DNA of 64,000 bases from the NCBI GenBank assembly GCA_014526335.1, contig JACTAT010000052.1, positions 186,001-250,000 on the forward strand, given 5' to 3'. The stretch is from Chrysaora quinquecirrha (Eukaryota > Cnidaria > Scyphozoa > Semaeostomeae > Pelagiidae). Position 1 is the stretch's first letter, and each line of letters opens with the position of its first letter. Shown one piece after another: positions 25,001-37,000 of the stretch. A model generated the notes under the pieces. It was not told where the DNA came from. It did no database searches and saw nothing but the letters and a program-made list of their open reading frames with translations. Made by a program: the position numbers and the translations under genes.

Positions 25001-28000
25001 TCACTTATCACCGGGCTTTATGAATTACACAGGGGGTGTAAATGAAGTTAAAAGTCGAGAAGAAAATTACTTGAAATAATCATAATACCTTTTAACGATT
25101 GGCCTCGTTATCAGTTTCTCAATCGGTTTCACTGGCTTGATGACTTTGGGCTGTTCTTTCGGAGGTTCAGGGCTGGGTTCTGGGGTCAGTGATTTCGGAG
25201 GTGTCGGTGGTGGAGTGGATAGATCGATGTCCAAATCAAAGCTTGGTGAGCTTGATAAATCTTGAAATTGTTCGAAGATTTTCGATCTGACTTTTTCTAC
25301 TTTCTTTGGTTCTTCGTCGAATATTTTTTCAGGCTCTTGAGAAGGTTTCTTTCGTCGTTTCTGTATTTAAAGACAATGTATAAGATGAATATTGCAAATT
25401 ATTACAATATTGTAAAGTATATATAATAAAGAGGTTATGGAGTTGTATACCACAATACAGATGGGATACGAACCCTAGAAGTTCCGATACTTATATTTGT
25501 GTTATCTTGAGAATGGCAAACATTAGAATAGATTCGAACCTTAAGCCCTGGCCAAACGATCAGGCAATGTTGGTCACACATTTAAGATTTGCTTAACAAA
25601 CATTTGCAAGCTTAACGATCAAACATGCTGTTGGACAAGTAAATTTCAGACAATCTTGGACGAAAAACCCTGAGACTGATTTTCAAATTTATGTGTTTTG
25701 TATTAAATGGGTATTTATTAGAAAATATTTATAGGAATCCCCCTCCCCCTTAGTCAATGTTGTTTATAATAAGAGGTCACACACAGGGTCATCATATTTT
25801 CCTCAAAACACACAAACAACATTGACTTGGGGGGAAGGGGGGACAAATAAATGACGTCGACTCAGTTTTCATCTACCTGTCTCAGGAATTTTGTCCAGGA
25901 GTTGCATGATTGTTTTGCCAGGGCTTTAGACTGCATGAGAGGAATCTCTTGACTATTCTACTGAGCCAAACAGCCCAATGGAAATTGTTGAGCAACTCTC
26001 CATGTCACATCCTAAAGCTCTCATCCTGTTGGCTTTTAGGCTTGGGCAATATTTAGCTCTGTATGGAAATACCTTTTTACGCAAGGAACCGCCGCTCCAC
26101 ATGGCCAATATACTTTAAACAAAAGTTGATTAGAAGAAAATACAGTAAGCCATTCTAGCCTTTTTAATATCGAAAGTTAGGAGCTTCAACTAACTCATTT
26201 ATAATCATTAAAGGAAGATGAAGATATATCAACCATACCCTTTTATTATACTCTTCCAGCTCCTCAAGCTGTTGTTGTGTCAGCTCACTTGGTTTCCATT
26301 CCTCCTCCACAGTTTCCTCGCGTTTCAATTCTTTATACAACGCAACGACCACAGAATTAGGAAGATAGCCATCAGGCGCTATAGGCAATACAGTTCGTTC
26401 TTTTCTATTTAAATTTGATGATGATTTTTCTGTTGTTTGCACCTCATCTGTGATCTGCCTGTTTAGATTTCGAAGAGTCTGTATATTTGAAGGGAAATCT
26501 TCCGCGACAGATACATCAATTACTTTTCGTTCTTGTGGAGAATCATTCGGTTTGTCTTCCTCATCGCTTGAGCTATCGTCAGAGTCGTCCCTTACCAAAT
26601 GTTTCTCGGGTCTCCCTGGAGCAGATAGGACACGGCGTAAACGAGAATAAGGCACGGTGTCTTGAAACTCCGGGCGAAGACCGACACTTAACGGCCGGGC
26701 GTTTTCTTTTTAATTGAACCAGGCTCGGATAATAAAGACGCGGATCTCTTGTCTCTCGCTTTCTGGGCCTGTTTGTTCTTGATCTCTTGCTTCAGCTTGT
26801 CAACATTCATGGCCAGGCGTTTTATGTCTGCCTGCTTGGCAGAAATAGAGAAAAAACCAGTGTTGCCTCGCTCTGGTGTAAAATGATCCCTCTCTTCAAC
26901 AGGTGTATACGTTTCTTCGTTATCTGAATCAGCCTCGCTTTTGATAGGAGGCAGCACGGGATTTCTATAGAATATATTCAAGTATTTTTTCCATGCTTCT
27001 TCTCTTACTGATTCAGATGCAACGGGCTTCTTTTTAGCCTCAAGTTCCCCATCACGTATTTTCATCAAATCGTCATCTCGTTTCTTCAAGACTGACATAC
27101 CCTTTAAATAAACAGAAAAGGAAGACATAAAATCAACAATGTTAACCTAAAATTAAGTGGTGTAGAGCTTGGGGCTAGGGGGGTGCTTAGCCCCCTATTT
27201 ATTTTTTTTAAGTTTTAGGGCTATAGCCCTCTTGGTTGATTTGATCATCCGAGCACAAACGACCTAGTTTTCTTTCTTCATTCTACTTGATTTATTGTCT
27301 TTCTGATTTAAAAACATAAAAGCTCTCGCAACTCTTTGTTGTATTTTCCTTACAACCTTTTTACACACTATGTTTTAGCCATTTCTGATATTATATAGTT
27401 TTCGATAGGCTAACTAATATAAAAACAGCCAATCAAAGCCAATCTGGAGGTTGTATTATGAAAAAATTTCTGAAGTAGAGCCCCCTTAGTTATTTCTCCA
27501 GCTTTACACCACTGCAGAGTAATGGCAGGTGCTTCATCTCTCCACTTATCTCTTCAGTCTCCTTAGGAATTTCAGTTTTGATTGAATAAATATTTCCTAC
27601 CATTTCTTTCTGGTGTTCTTCCTCCATTCTTTCTTCGAGTTCTTGCTCTGGAATCGTATCAACAAATTTGGCAACAATGAAAGCTGAACTGCGAGCTTTT
27701 TGTAATCGATGTTTCTGATCATCGTCAAGAAGTTTGAGTATGGAATTATCCACTTCAATTGTCCTTACACCAGGCGGGTCCATAAAGTACATTGCCACCA
27801 TACGTCGTTTGTACACATCAGGCAAGTCTGCAACAGAATACTGTATCTTAGCTAAGCCACAAAATACTATATAAGACATTTTGAAAGTTGTACATCTAGC
27901 ATATATGGGAGGTACAGAAAATTGCAACTGTGTTCTTTCATCAAAATAACAAAGCCACTTCAGAGCTGCACAAGGTCAACTCTTGAACTGATTTTGTATG

Positions 28001-31000
28001 ATTATCGCCCTTTAATCTCCCTTGTGATACTTAATCAGGTTCAATGCTCAAATGATTTGCTCCTCGTGCATTGCACCCTATGTTAAACCAGAAAATTTAC
28101 TACAATAAATAGTATTATAGATAGGCCATGTATATCTTCTTTTATCTCCCAAACAAGTCTAGTTCTTACGACGATTCTCGTTATAGTAACTCTGAGTTGA
28201 GCAAGAATGGTTTTTCTGTAATCTCGAGAAAATAGAAAGTATTCCTCTACAAAATGTTTTGTCTGAATGTAAGCAACATCAGTGGTTTATCTAAGCTGGA
28301 ACTATACGTAGCACAATTTTAACTTCAGAAATCTCTGATTGTTCCAGAACTTTCAACGTTTCAATAGAATAGTAGATTGTTCCAGAACTTGTAATGAATG
28401 ATTTCAATAGAATTGTAATGAATGATTTCCAAAGTGAATTTCATAACTTTGGTACAAATCGTTACTTACATTTCTTGTATGGTATTCTGTGGACGTGTTC
28501 ACCAATCCCAATCAGCAAGTCACCTCTTTGAGTACTGAAACACATGCTGTGTGGCCTCGAGTTAAGCTGTATGACTCTACAAAGATAGTTGCGTAGTTAT
28601 ATAGGTAATCTGGCATCAAAACAGTGTTCTACATTCAATATCATGGCTGAGTATCATACTCAAAGTCTTTGGTAAGACTTAGCCAGGGGCTTAGCTAGAC
28701 TTACAAAAGTCTGCGTTCCCACTCAGTGAATCTAGACCAACAAAAAGAAATAAAGCTGGGCGTAAATTGTGGCAACATGTTGGCCAACATCGCCGCCAAC
28801 AGTTTTTGGTAAACATGTTGGCAAGATTAGCTATAATGTTGTCCAAACAAACAACATGTTGTTAACGAACAAAGTTGGCCATTATTTTAGACATGCTTAA
28901 AACTGTTTGTTTAAAACTTACAACATTTTAATCGATTTGACCGAAATTGATGTGTTGGTACTGTTTGTTATGTCTCGTCAATATGTTAGAACAATTTCAA
29001 TTTCGGTCGTTATTTAGGAAACCTGCAGTGAACAAACATCTGCTTCCTTTTCGGTCATGTTTGCAAAAGATCATTTGTAGAACTCAAAACAACTCAGATG
29101 TTGTGATGGTATAGCAAACCGTACCAACATGTTGGCCTATTTGCAACCAACATGTAGGTTAACAATGTTGGCACGGTTTGCGCCTGTCTTTAGCTACACT
29201 TGAGTTTTCTCTTAATGACAACAAACAACTTAAGGTGATGGCTGCCATGAGACTCATTAAATGAATCTTAGGTTTAGCAAAAGACTAGTAACTCACTCAA
29301 AGCATCCATAGTACACGCTTTTTTTTTATAAGGAACCTACCTCATGGCCTAGTTCTTAAAGTTCCTTATTTTCGGGCCTCTTTTGAGGCCATTGTAGTTC
29401 CAAAAGTTCCTTAATAGTTCCTTAATTTTAACTGCACATACAGTGGTCTTAACAATAAAAGAGAGACATTTGCATGTGAGCAAAGCTCGAGACTACTCAA
29501 AGAAACATTGGATACATGCTTAACGTACAATTTATGTGATTTTCGACTGCAAATGAATGGAACCGGCTTTCTAATTCTTGATTATTTGCAGTGATAAAAG
29601 TATTCAACATTCAAAAGTTCCTTAATGATTTTCTCTTTAGTAGTATAAGTTCTTTAAAGTTTCGGGCCTTCTACATGTAGGTTCCTTATAAAGTGGTTCC
29701 TTATAAAAAAAAAAGCGTGTAGGTCCTTGTGACAGCTTATCTGAATTATTAGATATTTAAGCAAATACCTTAAAGCCCTGTTATATTCATCCCATATCTT
29801 GACCATTCCATCCACACTTGCTGATGCAAAAAGGTTTTGCTTTGGGCAGCAACAAATAGATGTAATCCTATCAATATGATCGTCATCAGCTCCATGTTCT
29901 ATGCGAACTAAAAAGAAAACAGCAGTTTGTTGGTGCTTAAGTGACAGCAATTTGTTTGTTAATTCTTTAAATGATCTAACGAGTTAACAGTGAGCCACAA
30001 AACTGGGCTCACTTCTGATTAAAAGTGAAGGTGAAATGGTATATTTAGCGCCAGTCGCTAGTATCTGAGAGGCAGATGGATTAACGAGACCTCGAGCCCA
30101 AGTCTGTGACGCTGTGGATAGGAGGCTATGGCCAGGGTTTGAGCCCCGACCTCACTGACCGCCTAATCCAACCAACTAGCTGGGTTAGATTTCGAAGCAA
30201 CACCACCTTCAATGGTGGGAGACGGAACTCTCCTGAAACGTTGCCCCTATAAATATCAAAGGCTTATCAAGATATTTCGTTAGTTGGTTGGATGGCTTGA
30301 CAGTTTGCTAGAGATCTAGTTTGCAAGGTGGTTGCTAAGTGCTGTAATTAGTTAGTATGTAGCCAGACAGTTTCAGTGACTTAGTGAAGATAGTCAGTTT
30401 GTTGGTTAATTAGTGAGTAATAAGATAGAGAGTTAGTTTGTTCATGTTTTAGGAATCTATTCAGTGAGCTAGTAAGCTAGTTAGTACTTAGCTAGTTACT
30501 AAGTAAGTTACTGAGTTAGATAGTAAGTTTATTTATTTATCTAGGTATTAAGCACGTAATTCGTATAGTTAGTTAGTTAATTATAAAGTTCTTGAGTTGT
30601 CGGTGACTATCATGCATAATTCTGTGTTTAATCGTTGTCTAGCAAGGCCCTGCCCGGTGCCCGGGCGGATCAAGACTTGTGCACATATACACAGCAACTC
30701 AGGCATCAGAGTTTTAAGAGTTTTATAGGATATAGATCTGTATGTTCATAAAGAAATATCATCAATTCATACGAGACTCATGAAGTGATACACCTCTCGA
30801 ATAAAGCTATTTCAGTTACCTGGCTCTTCCTCTGTTGTTTTGAACATGGTTATATTATATGTAGCAGTTGAGGTATCTTGAAATGCCACACATAATCGAT
30901 GCCTACTGAATACCAAATGAGTTGCAGGTTCATTGTTAATGACAAACATCAATGGAGCAAGAGCATCTTCAGCAAATGGAAACACTCGCCATATTCGAAC

Positions 31001-34000
31001 TGATTTATCTGGAGAAAAAGAACAGTAAGATTAGACACTATAATTCAACAAGCAGTGCTTGTTCAATAAAGTAGGCCAGGCTTCAAGGGAAATATTGAAT
31101 TTTTTCTAAGTTAAGAATTTTAGTCTGAGGCAATAGCTGATGAAAATTTGGTTAGTAATCCGTACAGACCGCAGAGAGGTTCAAGATGCTGTTTAACACA
31201 GAGATTTCAAGTTATCAAAAGAGTAGTAGGGTTATATAAAAAGCAGACTTTTCCCATTATTTACCTGTACTGCAAGATGCCAGCTGATTCAAGACAGAGC
31301 TGCAAGCCAATGTAGTTACTGCACCTCTATGTGCCTGTTGAAACAAACAAAAAACGGATTGCAGAAACTAAAAAAGGTCAAAATGAGAGATAATATCAGA
31401 TTTGGTACACTGCAACAAAGCCATTACTTTAAATCCTCGAATAAGCCCCCAGGGTGGTGGCTTAATTTCGCAGTGGTGGCTTATTCGAGGGGAGGACGTA
31501 TTCAGGGGAGGGGGCTTATTAAAAGTTCATTAATTACTGTATGTTTTCGATAGACTAACACAGGGGAAAAGATAACTTATTTGTGTAGGGATATCAACAA
31601 TCAGCTGCTTGACCACAGGCAATAGCTTGTTATTGGTTGAATTGCTAGTAAAACCTTGTCAGCACTAGCTTTTTCAGTGTTTTGATAAGTTGAAAGATGC
31701 ATTACACACAACAAAAATTTCATAAAACATTCGAATAGTTCCCCATGGGCGCTTATTCGAGGGAGGGCTTTTTTTGAAAAATGAATTCGAGGTGGGGGTG
31801 CGCATCCGGAGGGTGTCTTATTCGAGGATTAACGGTAAAAGCCTTTCAACCAGATATTTTCAGTCACCTACCTCTACTGAAAAAGTAACTTTGCCTCTAT
31901 TTTTCACTCCTCGCCATTTGATAACTGACAGAGTCCCATCTTGAAAACCCCCAAACAATATAATACGATCTTTTGTAGTTTTCGTAAGATCTTCACCAGA
32001 AATTTGAATGTCTTTATTAGCATGATTGTAAACTTGCTGAGTGACAAGGTCCTTCCAGCGATCTCCAGTTAATTCGTCCTGCAAGGTCAAAACGTATTAC
32101 AATTTCATCTTTGTATACGGTAGACAATGCAATAAAGCAGGAGTCTCAAAAACGGGTCGGGTCTTTGCAGAACAGGATGGATATCTTTACTTGCTTGTTG
32201 GCTTGATTAGAGTAGTGGTAAGGAACCTGCTCTATAATGCGAGGAATAGCATCAAAAATAGTTTTGGCCATCTGGGGGTAATAACTAATACCACTTATAC
32301 CTTATACTATAAAGAGTAAGATTTTTCAGGAAAAGTTCTGCCTGTTTGGTAAGGCTCTACGATGCATTAGATATGAGTGGACAGCCAGTGCACAGGCTTT
32401 CATGGAAATGTACACTGTCAAATTTTACTATTGAAAGAAGCATAACTGTAAGCATACAGATAACTCAACTTTCCATCATTCCTAGACGATACATGAAAAC
32501 CGAGGGCGATAGTGAATATAAGTAAGTTAGAAGCGAAATCAGCTACAGCCCCACATCAGCTATTTATGATGCAATGAACCAGTGCACCAGCAAATAAATC
32601 ATCTTGCTTTTGTTTATTTTTGTTGATGAAGTTGACATGCAACAAAGCAAAGAGATATTGTTCAACAAAAGAAATTCTTGATTCTTGAATTAGCACGACG
32701 TACCTCGATCGCATTTTCAAAGAGAGAGAACAGTGCAGCTACTGGAGGCTACGGATAAAGAAATACATGTATGAATAGTTTGAGTCGAAGTATAGCTTAT
32801 AGACTTAATGACAATAGCCCTTGCCCGTCTTTGATCATCGCCTCGCATAGATATCAGCCCAAATGTTGCTCCAACCTTCAAGTTGTTGTGAAGCAACAAA
32901 GTCATTTCAACTCAGTCATTGCTCAGTCCATTGCGCTGGTCGTTTGCGTGGTTTTACAAGGTCCTTGGGCCCAGCATCAGTCACTGTCTAAGGTTCTATT
33001 CCACATTCCAGAATTACCACCTACGCGGTCCATGATGGTCCACGGATTGTGTAGAGTCCTGGTTCATGGGTCCTGCTCTTTTTAATGAAACCTGTCTCCT
33101 TGTCTCCTTAGTCTAGTTATTGTTCATTTTCTCAGTCCTAGTCTTTTTTCGGTACGGGATCAACATTAACTTTAATACGAATAAAACGATACCAACCACC
33201 AATTGTTTCGAGGGTCCAGTTTTCTTCAATAGTGCAAGGGTTTGTCGTCGTTGAACATTTGACAATAGAACCATCTCTTAGTAGAACAAACATCAGTTCT
33301 ATAGAAATAAAATCTATATTCAGCCTCAGTTACTTTATATCAATTGTCGTTACATACGTTCCTTTTCTTAGGCGCTTTATTTCAGGATGTTGTTTTGTTT
33401 CTCACATAGCGAAATGTCCCATGAATACCAGTAGCTACAGTTATAGAGGTGGTATGAAACAAGTAGCTAAATTACGATTCTGCGACATACAAAATTCCGG
33501 ACAACATTAGGTTAAGCTGACGATATGTGAAAACATTAAGATCTTCAATGCTAGCTGCCATTTCTCTTATAAGTACCTATGCACAGACTGAGAAAACTTA
33601 AGAAAACTGGGGCGTATTTCGGGAATTTCTTTTCAACTCGGCAACAAGAAGCATGCGATTTGAAAAGCAGGGCCTCCCTCTTTAAAAAGCCCACCTCATA
33701 CAGTAAGCAAGACTACCAGACGATAATTTGCTTTGGGAAAAAAATCATTAGATTCTGAAAAGGATCTCTACCAAGCTACACAAAGTTGCAAAATAGAATC
33801 TTTATATTACTGGTTATTAACTAACAAACATACCTTCAGTAATTGCATAGACAACATCTACTATGCGTTTCCATTTAGGTGACATCATCACTGTTATAAC
33901 GTTTCCAGATTTTGGACATGTTATCCTGATACAAGCATCCTCACAAATGCAGTAACTTAGCATTGGTAACTAGAATGCAAAACAAATAGGTGTCAGACTA

Positions 34001-37000
34001 AACTAATGAATACTCACAGACTATTTAATCAAAGTTTTCAGGGGGGTCTCCCGTACACTCAGCTAAGCTGTTGTTTCTAAGGCTATAGTTTGAAGGTGCT
34101 GTGGCGTCGTGGTGTAATCCAGCCGACTCGTGGTGTCAGGAGCTCAGTGTGGTCAGGGTTCGAGCCCAGCCACGCTAGCGTCACAGCCAGGGTCGAGATC
34201 TCGATTAGTTAACCTACTACTGAGATCCTAGCGAGTGGCGCAAGAAACACCATTTCACCTTCACCTTCACCTTCAGTTTCAGCTAAGACTTTGAAAGGTA
34301 TTCCACGGTGTAAAAGTTGTTGCCCTTATAAAATCTAGTACTTTGATTGTAGTCAAGAATACCTAATCTTTTAGGGATATCAGTTTAAGATAGAGCTGAA
34401 AAACTTACTCTTGGGTGCGTTGTACTTTTAAGAATCTTTGCTTTGCTCCTGTAATGGACAAAATAAAGATTAGATACTGTAAGTAACTCGCTCGCACTCT
34501 GGACGTACAAAGACTTTTAAGTGACCATATTTAATAGCTTTATTCCTTGCTTCAAGACAGAAAATTGCTGCTATTTCCTCGAGAATTATTGCACGGAGCT
34601 AGAGAAGGGCCACAACGTAATGTATTTTTATTCATATGAACCCAGTCTCCACACAAGGTTCAGTTCAGTAGATTCTGTACGGTTATCATCTTCTGATAAA
34701 ATGTATTAAAAATGACGTTAAATCCATTTTACCCTATTTTGTAAGATTGGTAACTTGCCTAAGGTACCGATAAGCATGCAGTAAGGCTCGTATCACACAA
34801 GCGCAAATTGGTGTTCGGCCTTATATGAACGATTTCACCAGCTGCACCATTTTCAAACGCCAGACAAGTTTCCGTCTTATCGGACCTCAGTGGCGTGTGA
34901 GAATCGGATCCTTTTTGCCCTTCTTGACACTTACATACTTAGACTCTTAGCTACCTAAAATAGCTAAAATACAATTGAGGAATATTATTTAAAAATGGTT
35001 AATCGCAAAGCAGTACTCACCCAATGACAGTAAATATTGAATAAACAGTATTGATTTTCCAGAATGTCAGCGAACTGTCAGTAAAACTAAAAACGAATCT
35101 TCACCAAATTTACGACACATTCCTTTGATGGCTTGACCAGTATCAATACAGTCGACTTCCTCACTCGTATCGATATTCCAAAGTCTCATTGTACCATCAT
35201 CTGAACCGGAAACGATCAATGGGCTCTTCTGATAGGCTGACAGAGAACTGACCGCACTGATATGACCAATGAAAACCGATTTCAATTCCCAAGACTCGTC
35301 CCAGACCTTTATAGAGCCGTCTTTGGCGCTAGTTATCAAGACCTATGGATAGAATGAAATGAATATAGGGTAGGGGATAGTGTAAAATGAATATAAGTAT
35401 AACTATAGCTATACATAACTATTACGAAAATATAAGTTACCTATGATAACCACTATAACAATAGCAATAACAATAGCAATAACAAAAGCAATATCAATAA
35501 GAATAACAATAGCAATAATAATAATAACAATAGCAATAACTATTAACAATTTTAACAATAACGTTAATAATAACAACTATTATTTTAACCGTACTATTAC
35601 TATTACTATAACCATAACCATAACCATAACCATAACCATAACAATAACAATAACAATAGCAATAACAACAACAATAATGATAAAATAACAAAAACAATAA
35701 TAATAACAATTAAAATAACAAAAAAACAATAACAATAACAATAACAATAAAAATAATAATAAGAATAAAATAACAATAACAATAACAATAACAATAACAA
35801 TAACAATAACGATAACAATAACAAAAGCAATAATAATAAGAATAACTCTAACTATAACCACAACTACAACAATACCAATAATTATGCCAATACCAAAAGT
35901 ACTCATAACTTCAAAATAACATTTTAACTAACTATAACGATAGCTTATAACTACAAATAGAAAAATATTGTAACTAAAAATCAGCCAAGCTTGGGAAACT
36001 AAAACAGAAGTTTAAAAAAAACGTAAGAAGAACTTAATTCTGTCTTACTTTGAATGGTTGGTAAAACAGAAGATCGGTGATAGCTCTTCGATGCAAATCA
36101 ATCATATGCATAACACAATGCCCATCTGCTAAACGATAGACCAAAACGCTGTTCTTAACTGCAACGAATAACCTTTGTGATTTACTAGATGTAGGTTCCA
36201 GGGTCATTGTTCTTATTTCATCATTCTGGGAGAGCTTCTCCTAAAACAGAGATAACAGTTAGTTACAAAGGCTCGGGCTGTATAAAGCATTAATGCAGAT
36301 GTGAACCTGCAGTTTAATGCCCCAAAGATTGATATGCTAGATCGAATACCCAGGTTACTCATTTACCGACCTGGACAAAGGGACATAGAGTTGGCTGCAG
36401 TCTTGGAAACAATGAACCCGACGGAATCGTGAGCCGAGCGCCGATGACTTCGAAGTTTGTACAGTTGTCGTAAAACGAACAAGTTGGGAAGCCTTACACT
36501 TGTGCGTTCCTGCTTATGCGGTTAATCTGGGATTCATAGATGGGGCACGGATTGAACTCGATTCATTGGTCTTCTTAAAAGTCTCGTAATTCATCAGCCG
36601 TCATCTTCGATTCAATTTTCCGACTTTCTTTGATCACCCCAACTAATGAAATCGCAAGCCATGCCATGCCACTAGGATGCATGAACAGAACACGGTAAGG
36701 GAACGAAAAAATGAAAAAACTGATGACGACAAATCCGAAGACGGCAACTCCAGTAGCACGTTATCAACAATAGTGACGTTAATGTTAGTATAAGAAACAA
36801 GTGTTTTCGTGAACTTTCTCTAAATCAAATGCAAACTACTATCAACTTACACTGATGGAAATCTTTGGAACGATGAGAGTGTTGTTCATACGAAAACTCC
36901 AAACCTAAAATGACGAAAAATCTCTCCATAAAATCATTCTATCTATGCTGCGAAGCAAGGAGCAATTAACCTTGGATTCCTATTGTTTTCATAGAAATCT

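Noticed and set aside
35600..35645. Telomere-like repeat (CCATAA)
   Set aside because: Not the animal telomere hexamer TTAGGG and continuous with the surrounding microsatellite.
35443..35906. Four long frames on both strands of Ile/Thr, Leu/Val or Tyr/Cys
   Set aside because: All come from the AACAAT/ATAACC hexamers within an intron.
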